From the NCBI GenBank assembly GCA_030704615.1, contig CM060731.1:20088001-20152000 (forward strand): DNA of 64,000 bases, written 5' to 3'. This DNA comes from Takakia lepidozioides (taxonomy: Eukaryota > Streptophyta > Takakiopsida > Takakiales > Takakiaceae). Each line of letters starts with the position of its first letter. The first letter of the stretch is position 1. The position numbers were made by a program, and so were the translations under genes. Below the pieces are notes generated by a model. It was given only the letters and a program-made list of their open reading frames with translations. It was not told the DNA's origin and did not search any database. Below, one piece after another: positions 48,201-60,600 of the stretch.

Positions 48201-51200
48201 ACACAAACCTCCCATGACAGCCTTAAAGAGGCTGCACAAGGCCAATGACTCGTCACCATCCGCCTCTAACAGAGCTGCGATGCAGTCATCAACAGCATAC
48301 CCGTACTCTTGTAATCGCACCACACTCTGACTTTCAACATCTGCATAACCATTAGGTACAAGTTTTCCTCTCACCAAAACCTGGACGGAGGCATTAGATG
48401 ATTCTGGTGCAAATTTTGCTGGGAGTTCATGCTCAGACACATTGAGAACCAGCCAGTCAAGAGCTCTCGAAAGCTCATGCCGCTCAGCCAGAGCTGCATT
48501 TACATGCTGTTGCTTGAATCCCATTTGCAGCAGCTGGGTCCTGAGACGGCCCTTAGCTGAGGAACCCAAAGAGAGGCTGCCGTCTACAGGCACACTGTTT
48601 GTTGTCAAGGACATTGTGTCTTTATGTTGGTAACTTCTCTCCCTGTATTCCCACTTTGCAAAACCCTGCACACAGCCATTGGGTATTTAACTACACTTGC
48701 ATGAACATTTTCAGTTACAGTTGTCAGATACACTGCAAATGGCTCCAACATGTACAGGGAGCATGCCAGGCAGGCACCAGAAGTCAATGAGATCGAGAAT
48801 GTGTGTAAGTGGGAGTTTCTTAACTACAGAGTTGATGTCATACGTGTGCCCTTTTTAGCCCAATATAAGAGGCTACCTTTCTCAGGGGCTCACTCCAGCA
48901 GTGGAACAATTGGTTCGGGCTTTCCAGACTTCCTCTAGAAAGCCCTTCACACAAGTATGTGTGAGACGCCCAGCAATTAAACCCCAACAGGCCAGGCATT
49001 AGTCAAAATTTTGAAAGTTGGTGAACAAAGGTGAAGGGACTATGTTCTTGATGGTCCTGAAGAGGGTCACTCTCTGATGAGAATACCAGAGAATAGTATC
49101 AGAAAATGGACATTGTCTTCAGGCAGCCTGCCCGTCGGGCATCAATAATCTCCTTTTCCTCTCTGCATCTGGTTATTGATCAAATGTAGACTCGGTGCCC
49201 TGGGTTTAGTCTAGTACCGAGGGTAGGTAGGCCCTTCAGATCATCCTTAACGTCCTCACCCATGTCACAAACTGGAGACAAGTTTAGGGAAGTTATATGC
49301 CTAACTTCATTTGTTCAGACATTCCTCATGCTTTTGGGATGACCTTAGACACTTCAGCCTCCACATAAGGCCATTTAGCAGAGTTCTTCCTGCCCTTCAG
49401 GTACTTGAAAATCTCCTTACCCTTTTCCAGCAGGACTTAGCCTGTTTAACCGGCCGGTCTTTCCAAGAAATAGAGTTGATCATCTTAGGGTATCTGGTAT
49501 TAGGCATGCAATTCAACTGACCACACCATCTGACCTTGAACTCATCACGTTGAGAGCTCAAGGGCGGTACGCAAAAATCGCCCATTAGCTGTTCTAGCAC
49601 ATACTGACATGCTCTCTTTGAGCACCAAAAGCTGAATGGTTTCTAAGGTTTTAGCATGGTTGGAGTTGCCAATCCACACAGCAGATGATACTCCAAGGTA
49701 GGCACAATAACGTTGCAAAGCATGATCCCATTTACTAACCCAAATCCCTCGCTTTCCACATCTTCAAGGAGCTGATTAATGCAAACAGTGAAGAGCAGAG
49801 GGGAGAGGGTGCAACCTTGAGCTACACCTTGGTCAGTGTCAGAGAAATTAGACTTCTGCCCATTAACCATAACACAACTTTAGGTGTTGGCATACAGGTT
49901 GTGAACTATCCACCAAATCCTTCCCCTGATCCCAGAAGACCACAGTCAAAGCCACAGCCCCTTGCACCATACCATGTCATAAGCCATTTTTACATCCAGG
50001 AAGAAGACAAAGGTGGGTTTTCCCTCTTTTTCCTTCCCTGGTCAGTGGGGCTTAGGGTAAAGATATGGTCAACACAGCCCCTATTTCTGCGGAAGCCCGC
50101 TTGACCTTCATGGAAAATACTTCTAAACTCCAAATCAACCTCAGAACGGGTGCTTATTATCCTACAAAACAGGCTGCCAACTGTGATAAGCAGCATAATG
50201 CCACCGTCGTTCCCAGGCTCTTCTCTGTTGCCTTTCTTGTACAGATCGACAATGACAGCCTCTCTCCACCGACTGGGTATTATTAAGTCTTCCAAATAAG
50301 GTTAAAGAGGAGGGCAGGGGCCTCTACCATAGGATCGCCACCATGCTTAGTTAGCTTGTTGACAATGCCATCACACCCACTGGCTTTATAGGCCTTTAGA
50401 TGTTCTATTGTTTCAGCAATCCCTTTGTCAGATACTCTAGTTCATCAGGGCTGTCTTGGATTGTGGGAACAGTTATTTCTACTGTATCCTGCTGGTTTTT
50501 AGAAAACCCTTACTATTCGAGTTAATTTCACGGCCAAGAAGGTTGTATCTCAATATGGCAAATGTTTGCAGGAACTCCTGCAGCTCACAATCGCGGAGGC
50601 CAGGTCTCAATAGAAGTGAGAGACCAACGGGAGGTACTACCAACAATTCTTCCACACCACTTTGACCTGGACTGCAAAGACTACAGATCCCATGATGAAA
50701 TACCTGTGATGCCAAATCAGATCGAGGATCGGCCCCCTCGTCCGGGGATCTCATTCTGTGTCGTATGGAAGTTTCAACATGCTTTGACAGGTTTTCAACC
50801 CTTCCACACCTGCTACTTCCAGTTTCAGAGAGCCCCTCCCACATCCCAGCAACACCTTGATCACTTTCTCCATTCATATCTGAAGTCTGGGCATCCATTC
50901 CACTGGTCAAGGCATTCCCAGTCTCTGAGCCCCTCAGGATGTCTTCTACTAACCGCCGGTTATCCTCACTCATGAAGACAGAATGTAGCTCTCGCTGCAT
51001 CGGCGGTGGCTTTGGTTTTGGTTGTGGTGGATTTGCCTTCAGATAAGCCTTTTGCTCTTCTGCAATTGCATCAAGGTTTCGCCACTGTTGTTTGTAATCC
51101 TCACCAAGAACACGATCCAGCCTGCAAGTATCATGTCTGAATGAATGAAAGCACCGCAGTGTTTTACTGTGGTTTCTGCATGTTACATGCAACTGATGGT

Positions 51201-51747
51201 TCCATGTGGTTGCTCACAAATGTGCTGCCATTATGTGCATATCAAACCGCTTTACCGAATGCTTTACCCTACTGCAGGTCAATGCTGCTTAGATCGATGC
51301 AAGCATTGCTGTATGACCCCGACGAACCACCACTTACTCCAGGGAATCTACCTGGCAAAACCTCCCAATCGTAATTTGCAGAATGTCGCAGACCTATTTC
51401 ACTCACAAAATAGCTTTGTAGTGATCCCAGACTTCTGGATATTCCCCAGGCTACTGGTGAATGAGAAGTAAAGTGAAAATGTTCATTCTCCCTGTTGGAC
51501 TTATTCAAAGGTTTGGTGTCATCAGTTGACTAAAAACGCCTCTGACAAATAACAGCCACGCAATTTGATGACGTTGTCTAAAATGTGTTTAGACAACCAC
51601 CAGCAAAAGGAACCACAAAGGGAATGCTCAGGTGTAATATACCACCAGATCTCAAAGCTTTTGGATAATCCGTGTGTGTACATCCAATATTCCCACCAGA
51701 GTGGTGCCAGCTGCACCCACATGACTATGGATGCACACATGAGCACC

Positions 51748-51778
<31 letters not shown>

Positions 51779-54333
51779 CCCTAATCAGTATCTAACTTAA
51801 CAAGCAAGTAGAGCACAGATGATCTGCTTCCAAACCTGCAGCCTGTTTTCATCCAATAGAGTTGAGTATGAGTTGTCTAATACACTCAGATGCAGGATTC
51901 TGATTTGCCATCAAAATCCTGGCCCAATAATGAGCTATTTACACCACACATAATCACCAGCGAAACCTATACGAAATCATTGGTGTATGGTCCAGGAAGT
52001 AATATCAGGGACTTGCCGAAGGTGATCTCAGTAGAATCGCCACAAGGTCCATGCGTAGCAGCCAAATTTCAGACTAGCTGCATCAGCCTACAGTCCTAGT
52101 ACCTAGTTATAGGAGGTTGACCTTCATCTGCATGCAAGAATTGGATCTTCCCCAATTCTACTTCTTTTTAGCATTATACGAAACACACTGTCATTCTCCT
52201 GATGGTTGAGTTGTCGTTATCTCTCCAATGTGGGGATTGGAAGTGGAGCATACATCTTGTGTCCCTTTATGTGTGCAGGAAAGAAGACAAGGCCTCCATA
52301 CTCAATCACCTGACTACATCGGCAGCAGCAACTCTTAGAAGTTTGTGAGATAGATTACCGCCGATTGCCCATCAAATAATGGAGAGCAACAACTGCCGCC
52401 CGGTGCTGAGCTTCTATTGACGTCCGAGTGGCTGTTTCCTTATACCACAAAATCACATCAGCCTCACTTCTCTTGGCATCAGGTAAAACCACGCGACTGT
52501 GAAATCCTCCCTCCATCTCCACCTGAAAAACATAGCATTCTCTGTAAGCATCAACAAGAGCACAAATTCGTATGATAAAGTCTGTTTACTAAGTAAAACT
52601 GCAACCTTGACAATATCAGGAGTACAAAGAGCTATAACTTGACATCCATGGGTTTGTGTGAAAAAATTTGAGTTGTTCACTGATTAGTAAACTTTATTCA
52701 ATGATAGTCTGTTTACTAAGAATAACTTCAATCCTGACAGAATCTTGCAAACTACTTACATCATCCCAGTTTCGCACTATGTTCTCAGCACAAATAAACT
52801 TTGAAGATGGCATAACACATCCTGACAATCCAACTAGAATGACAAGATCCGAGCCCCATCAACCCTAAACCCTAGTTGAGATTTATAACAGGTCCGAAAA
52901 TCATTGCCAACTAACATATACTTCTTATCACAGTACGAGCATGCACAAACAGTAAGACACATAAGTGATATTCTGTTATCCTACCATAGGGTGCAAACTC
53001 TTGCTGGACCAAATCAGGCTAAATGAATAAGTGACAGAAGTCCTCAACATGATATAGACCTTTCAGTGATGATAAGCACTAGCAATGTATAGAGTAAATT
53101 GGCATCTTCCTGTAAGCCCTTGAATCCACTGTGTATCCATGGGACTCTTCAGTCCGCCAAGCAACTTTCAGTCAGATCTACCGACACTCGACCAACTGGG
53201 TGCCTCACAGCAGATGGCCCACCCTTGCCTTTTAACCTTTCTGAAGATGGGAACATACCTCCACAGGTAGATTGGAAGCAACATAGAATGGGGGCACCCA
53301 GCCAACAAAGACCCCACAATCACTACAGATTCTCCAGCTAATGTTGAAATCCTACAGCAATTGATTCAAAGGAATAGTTTCATATGGCAGACGAGCTAGG
53401 ATCACCCACATGCTTGAATCTGGGGGTGGGCTTTTTGTTCTTTTGACACCATTCATGAAGAAGTGTCTTCGGCATCTTGATTGGATAGCCTGATTGATCA
53501 CACTGCGGTTGTGACCCCTGTGCATTTCCAGTTGCCAGCCCACCTGCAGTTGGGTCTGCGGCAGGAACATTGGAGTCTGCCAATGGGACCGGAGCTTCTT
53601 CAAGCTCCTCATCAGAATGCTTGTTCTTCAAGTGTTCTTTCAGTCGACCGTCCTGCTTAAATATTCTGTCACAGAATGGACATGGCAGAGGCTGCCACAC
53701 AAGATCACCCAGACCATGTTACAGACTAAGACATCGGAACACCTTCCCTACCTCCCAACTCAGACGGGAAGTACACTCTATCAGCTGCTTTGCAAACAAT
53801 CAAAGAAAGACTCCAGCATAGCACCCCTTTACTTGCAAGAATTAGCTGTTACACATAGCATAAGGGAAACCAGATGTGATGGTCAGAGAGGGTTTTCATC
53901 ACTGATCTTGGAATTGGAATTTCTGGGACACTTCCCAAACTGCTATGGGAGTTTAGTATTTCTCCAGAAAGTGAGAGCTTGGGTCATGCTCTAAACCTAA
54001 CCGTCACTTCGGAGAAAAACCGATCGAAGCACGACACGTCTGGGCTTCCAATCACTGAAATAGGCCCAACTTTCAGGATTGCATTGAGGGCTGAAACAGT
54101 TTTGAAGCCACAATCTATGTAATTCGTCCTCTTTACCTTGAAAATGAAGGGACATCAAGTGCAATTGAAAGATCACTCCTGAAGACGAACGAAATGTCAA
54201 AGAGTATGAAGGGGGAAATGAAATTTACCTGGCCAGAATTTTTGGCAGCAGTCGGGGCAGCCTTTCCGCCACATCCAGCAGCACCTGACTTGTACACATG
54301 CCTAACCGGCTTTGCCTTGCCGGAGGTGCTCAT
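42296..54333 (-). CDS. DHX29/DHX57-type DEAH-box RNA helicase with C2H2 finger, UBA and RWD domains
   Basis: Eleven minus-strand exons: 54333-54229, 53691-53410, 52522-52359, 51121-50704, 48665-48024, 47282-46482, 46099-45956, 45513-45317, 45083-44301, 44065-43831 and 43405-42296. The phases close to 1626 residues. In order the protein has a C2H2 finger (CPFCDRIF...H...H), a [14 protein letters not shown] segment typical of the group, a Pro-rich linker and a UBA ([18 protein letters not shown]). Next comes an RWD domain ([13 protein letters not shown] through GCHYPYEIP), then the helicase core: [41 protein letters not shown] and [10 protein letters not shown]2/ratchet and OB-fold regions follow. 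It is closest to plant DExH4/DExH7 and animal DHX29/DHX57. DHX29 binds the 40S subunit and helps scanning through structured leaders. No clear transit peptide is seen. Confidence 0.93.
48800..50480 (-). mobile_element. LINE copy in helicase intron 4 (reverse transcriptase and C-terminal region)
   Basis: On the minus strand, same direction as the gene, pieces follow in order. They are [49 protein letters not shown], and [19 protein letters not shown] (reverse-transcriptase palm motif). Then comes the region [13 protein letters not shown] and the zinc-knuckle-like tail seen at 58567. Several frameshifts and stops are present, and the FADD/YADD catalytic box is not visible where it should follow, so the copy is dead. 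The ends are approximate. It accounts for most of the 2.0-kb intron. Confidence 0.8.
51749..51775. repeat. (CT)n microsatellite in helicase intron 3
   Basis: About 13 uninterrupted CT units. Confidence 0.9.
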
Positions 54334-57300
54334 GGCAAGTATGTGTTCGAAAATATGGACTCCCACAATTACACACACATCTCTCTCTCTCTCTCTAAGT
54401 AAGATGACCACGATAAGCCTAACTGGACGCTAAAATATTACTGAAGTCAAAGACTGGTGGCTCAACCACCTCCTATCACACGTTCTTCTTTCTGCCCCCA
54501 ATTCAATACTAATCCTTCCAGTGAAGCTCACAGAATCCAGATCACAACACCTTATGACTAAAATTTGTCTCCTACTCTCAATGAGCAGTATTTGAACACT
54601 GACTGCAGGAGCCCCTTAGACACATATAGGCCGTTAGATCCACATTGTAACGCATCCCAACCGCCCATAGGTGAAAGAAAGCCCTAAACAACGGTGTTGC
54701 TTCAACACCCAATGCTCCATGAATCAGTAGTATGCCACAACGATCTTTAGACACTGGACTGTTGCTACGACCGCACAAGATAGTGCCTAAGCCCCACAAA
54801 GCTGTAGACCTGATCTGCTCTTGTGTCGGATCCAAAGTGCACCCATGAGCGATTCCAGGTGTATATCCACAGGGACAACGTCTATCAGCATGCTGCAGCT
54901 GGAGAGCATGTGTCTACAGAGCGATGTCCAGCGAGAAGCAGGTAAATTTTACAGAAGGCAGCTGGAGGAAAGTGAGGCCCGATCAGCAAATAGTGGCGGG
55001 TCGAATTTCTTAACCGAGGCCGGTCTCGCAAGATCCGAATCCGAACCGTAGCTGAGCTGAAACCAAATCTGCGAAAGTGGGAAGTCATACGATATAAGGA
55101 GAGAGATGCTTGCGGTCGAGGTACTGCGTGGGGTGGGGGGGATGAGGTGTTCCGCAGGATCCCAACCGAAAACATGGTAGCTCAGCTGAATTTCCACTGA
55201 CCGGTGAAGGAAAGCATGGTGGCTGCTCGAACTTTAAAGGCTCAGCCTCTCCACCTCTGACAGTGCCTGTGCAAAGTCGGCACGAGATGATGCCAGATTT
55301 TAATGTTGCAAGGCCATTTTCGTCAAGTTTTGGGGAATGTCAGTACATGTTGCAGTTGTTGAACTGCAACTCGGTATAGACGCTTATATTTTTGGTTGAT
55401 TCCAGTGAGTAATGAGATCTACAGGTCATCGATCGTGACCTCCTAGTGCAAAGAATCCAAGCTCATTAGAGTTGTGGTCAAGCGTGGTATCTCACTGTAA
55501 CACATCTCAAACTGGATGGAGAGACAGTTGCCACCCACGTAATTCTAGTGGCAGTATTTCGAACTGCGCCTACGTAGACAATCTTTCATTTACGAACAGC
55601 TTGGAGATGGGGTGGCGCGATTTTGCAGACAATAATTCAACTCATGAGAACTTGGAGGCGGGTGGCTCAATTTCATGAGAACTCAGCGGCAGGATGGCGT
55701 GATTTTCGCTCAAATGAGAGAGGCGGAGAACGCTAGCATGGGGCTCGCAGTGAACCAGTGAGGGTGAGAAAACAACGAAAGATTAATCCTTCTCCTTCAT
55801 GACCGACTGGGAGGACGAGAAGACGTCCGACAGTAAAGGTTCCACTTTGTAGATCACAACTTACATAACGTATATAATTGCTCTCGCTCTGGATAGTCTT
55901 CAACTGCAGCACCTCTGGACTGTGATAAGAGACATTTTGGCAAACCATCCTTAATCTCTTCTTACTAGGAGTGGATGTTGAGGAACTCGAGGACGTTCCT
56001 TCCTCAAATGAAGGAGAGTATAACTGCTGCTTAATCTCAGCAAGTCATTGATTCACGTCTTTGCTTCATCAGAAGCAGACAACGGTAGTTTCTCGGATTA
56101 TACTCACATGGGCGAGTAGGCATCGTGTCTAGTTCGTAAGGTTGGACATCACCTTCACATAAGAAAGCATGACAAAGGACGCTTAGAAGGATTCAAAAAA
56201 TCAAGGCCAAGTTGCTATCAAAGGACAGTACTGTGCATGGGCAGAGTAGACATCCTCGGCAGGAGGAATGTTCTAACTGTTGCTTTGTACCCTTCAGTTT
56301 TGGCACAGATTTTTGGTTAAGTTCCCTTCTCACAAAAAATAGACTATGATACTTTAGAATGCTCTCTGAAAGATGCCAGAGTAAGTCTAACCTAAATTTA
56401 GAGTGCCATGTCCTTTTGTCAGAACTGCATACTAGGAATTAGGACCTCCCTCCAGGGGGCAGCTAGTACAAAAATTTGCATGTCTTAGTGCATTAAAAAG
56501 CTCAGATTGTAAGCTTCTCATTGCATTGTACATTGTTCCAATTTGATAAAAAAAATTGCAGTTTGTAGACCTTTAAACTTTAAAGTGTATGTATGGTCAT
56601 AGGCCACAGTAGCATAGGTCTTCCTTGATGCTTTGAGGTGCATGGTTCAATTGTAGTTACAAGCATGTGGGTGCAGCTTGGAAAATCTGTGAATGTCAAG
56701 CTTGGCCTTTGTACTGTACCGTCTCTAGCGACTGTCACATGGTCAAAAGGTTTTTCTTCGTCTCTGCTCTCTACAACAGTTCTGACCATATCTTGCAGAC
56801 AGAGAGCCTCAATGTGTACAAGAAGCATGTAAACTTAAGCAATGCTCGAGATATTGTAGTGGAAGGGAAAGACAAACTTGTGAGTGCCCGAAGAAAGCAG
56901 CTTCGCAGCTGTCTCTCAGGCCAAAGGACGTTTAGTTGGCTTCTCGGCACATAGATCTGCAGTGTTGCGAGAGAAGACTATACAAATTGGGTGACCCTTT
57001 TCGGTCATGGTGTTTGCTGCTAGACCCATGTGTTTGAAGCTGTGGAAGCGGGCTTGCGGGCAACAGTTTCGCCCAGTTTAGAGGGGGAGGAGAGAAGGAG
57101 AGGGATAGATTAGTGTGATTTTTAGTCTATGTACGTCTGACTCTGCTGTTACTGTCTTAGTACATTGAAATTTGGAGTCTCAGCTTTCAGTGTCACATAC
57201 ACAAGCTTTAATGCCTCTCCGTTGACAATGATGTTCTTCTGAGGTACTATGGATTCGGAACAAGTCGCCTGAAGCGGGTAAGAATTGCTGTCATATTTGT

Positions 57301-57445
57301 TGGATTGAGGTCAACCCCTCGCCGTTCGGTGGTTGTTTTGTTGTGTGTGGGAGACAAGAGAGAAAGACTATGGACATACGGTGCTTCAGAGTCCTGACTG
57401 TGGGTTTCACGTCTAACACGATCTCCCCTGTCCAGTTCAGTTGTG

Positions 57446-57482
<37 letters not shown>

Positions 57483-57647
57483 CTTTTACCAAATCGGATC
57501 TATGCATGATCACGAACTAACCCTAGTAAGATCAAAGTCTACAGAGCGGAATTGGATTCTGGCAGTATAATCACATTTGTACCACTTGTTCCTTGATTAT
57601 GCTAGCTGGTTAGCAAAACAGCCCGGTGAGGCATTCAATTAGCCAGC
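54334..57647. promoter_or_regulatory. Divergent intergenic region between helicase and RNF25-like genes
   Basis: This is the shared upstream region of two head-to-head genes. A CT run at 54379-54398 lies in the presumed helicase leader and a (GA)n run at 57449-57478 in the presumed RNF25-like leader. A possible exon at 56798-56955 follows a ttgcag acceptor and reads SLNVYKKHVNLSNARDIVVE, then stops at 56955. It looks protein-like but cannot be linked to other exons and may be a relic. Otherwise nothing coding is recognised. Confidence 0.4.
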
Positions 57648-60600
57648 ATGGCCGACGAGGTCGAGGAGGAATTAGAGGCAGTTCAGACAGTATATGAAGG
57701 AGACTGTAGGATACTCCAGCGCTTCCCCCTGCATCTGACTGTGTCTTTGAAGCCCCGCACTGCTGAAGAACTTTCTCTCCAGGTTTGAGAGCTGCTTACT
57801 TCAAGTTACCCGAAGTTGATGCTTTTCCTATTCTACTCTTTTTTTTCTAAAATAGATATCACCACAGAAGTTCTAGCTGATGGGCTCTATACAATATGCT
57901 TGATGCTTCATAGTTGAACAGGGACTGTTTAGAGGGATTACTTGGGGATTTCTTTCTTACTTGCACATTGGGAATTTACACAGCAAATGGGGTAGTTACA
58001 CATACTCTATCATTATCCTCATTTTCGACAAGGCTGTGGAAGTCTCTAAGAGTTTGTACTGCTGGAGACTTGCTTCTCCCTAGGCTGTATCTGTCACTGT
58101 GAACAAGCCCTCGAAGCTAATGTGTGTTTGTTCGAAATGCAGTTTGTCGAGGCTGTGCTGGTTATCAAAGCCGGGGAGAAGGTAGCCTTCTCTTTAATTG
58201 TTCCTAATACCTGGTTTGCAAATCTTTCAATCTTATCTTCATTCTTTTAATGTGACAATGTATTGCCCAGTGGCAGGTGTGTTGCTAGCTATGCAGGTAT
58301 GAGAGTGCACAAGTAGTAGCTCCTTGAACAATGGGGCCTTTGGGTCTTGCCTAGGCCTCTTGGCCCTTTGATTTTGTGGAATCGAGATGTGGGATATGTT
58401 CTTAATGCAGGCATTGATGAATGGGGTTGTTCATGAAGGTGCAACATGTCCAAAGCTGAATGTTTTCTAGGAATTGTCAAGTGTATATCCTGGACTTCCT
58501 TCTCTGAGAGAGAATGTACTCATAAGACGTTGTTTGCCGTAGCCTTGTGGACATTGACCTGTGAGATTGTACTCATAAGACGTTGTTTGCCGTAGCCTTG
58601 TGGCCATTGACCCCGCGCCCAGTTTGAGCGGGAACAAAAGGGACAGAACCTACCTCTGTCAGGGGCTGACGTTGGTAGTGTGACTTACCATCATATATAG
58701 AATTAATCCGGGTTTTCCAGATATCCTCTAGAAATCCCTTCACACAAGCATCAATCTGCTGTGTGTGATTTGCCCAAAAACTAGGCCTCAGGAGGGCCTG
58801 GGCTTTTGGCTCAGCCACGAGACTTTCAAAGTTGTTAAACAGGGGTACAGGCACAATTCCCTTGATAGAATTGAAGAGAGCGTCTCTTTGGTGAGAGAAC
58901 CCCGGACAGTGTATCAGAAAGTGAATACTGTCTTCTGATTGCCCACACAGCGGGCAATTGCACTCTCCCTTTCCTCTCTGCTTCTGTTTGCTGTTCAAAG
59001 GTAGGCTTCCTGCCCTGAGTTTAAATTTCAGTCTAGTGCCGAGAGTGGGTAGACCCTTGAGGTCATCCAAGATGTCCTCCCCCATGTCACTGACTGGAAA
59101 CAAGTTCAGGGAAGTTTTCTGCCTAACTTCATTTTCATCAGACAATCTCATGGCAACAGACATGGCTGAGGACACTACAGCCTCTAAGTCAGATTTATCC
59201 AGCAGGGTCAAGACTTGCGGATCCAGGTCCAGGTCCTTGAGAATCTCTTCTACTCTCTTCTGCCAGGACTTAGCCTGTTTGACAGGGCGGTCCTGTGAGA
59301 GAGAGAGAGAGAGAGCACATGACTTAAGATAATGTATCGAATACACTTGAGCTCGAGCTGCTGTATCCTTGCTGGGACAGGCCTCAGGCCCAGTTCAGGT
59401 GGAGCTGAAAAAGGCGGGTAGTCTGCCCAGCTGGTTAACTGCCTGTGCAGCCTACTGAGTTGAGTTTAAGCATACTAGCTGTGCCTGGGTAAACCGCTTA
59501 GGTGATCCTTCATCCCTCCAGGGCTCTGAAGAAAGTCTGATAAGACTTGGAGCTTGTTCATTTCTAGTAACATGTGTTCTGTGGTTGTTCAAATCACTAA
59601 TGTGGACCTGAATCTGCTCACTCACTGTTGTAGGAGGATCAAGCTTTGGAGATACTCAAGGACTTGCAAAATATTATCTACTTTCTTCTGCCTGGACTTG
59701 GCTCATTTGACAAGTTGCTTTAATAAATAAAATGGAAGGTTGGAGAATTATTTTGGTTTCTAGGCCCCGACCTACTGTTGTCACAGAGAGAGGCATGAAC
59801 AGTTACAAGACTTGCGAAAGTTATGATGCCTTGACAGTGATGTCTCAAACCATGCAGTATCCAGCAGTGGCGCCGGAATTGGAGTTGCGGGATACGAAAG
59901 GTCTGGATGAGAAGAGGCAGGCTAAGCTCTTGTCAGATCTGGATGCACATGTCAAGGAGCTTTCTGGGGGTCCCATGCTTTTGGTCATATGCGAGGTATA
60001 TCTTTGGTTCCTTAATACTCTGTGCGTTGATAAAATCAGTTTACATGGATGAGTTGCATGTCGACTGTATGCTTCAAACTGGAAGAGGCAAGAGTGTGAC
60101 ACTCTGATTGCTGACGTAGTGTGTGAGACACTAACAGACATAGAGGTAGAGAAAAGCAGGAAATGATGGCGATAGTATAGTGATGGTGGCAATGATGGTG
60201 GCATTAGAGTTTTGCAGCAAAGACATGGCTGATCTAGGATATTTTTTAAGGTGGAAATAAACTACTTCCAGTCATGTAAAGTAAGTCTCTGTCAGTAAGT
60301 ACTCTTACCTGTAGCTATAATGTGGGTGACTGACAGGCAGTGAAGGACCTCCTGACAAGCATGAATGTGCCTGATGGAGACTGCTGCTTTTGCATGTCAC
60401 CGCTGGTCATGCCGGACCTACAAATGGGGTCCCGACCCTTCATGAAACTCATGTCATGCTTCCACTGTTTCCACAGGTTAGTGGTCTTTTACATCTGGAG
60501 ACCTCCTCCCTTCTTGGGGGCCTCTGTGTCACTCTCTCTTGAGACAACATGATAGCAATCCTCTATTACACACGTCTCACTGTGTTCATTGAATGCTACT

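Noticed and set aside
57449-57478. (GA)n run as a coding repeat
   Set aside because: It is a plain microsatellite in the leader region of the RNF25-like gene; frames through it only encode Arg-Glu or Leu-Ser repeats.
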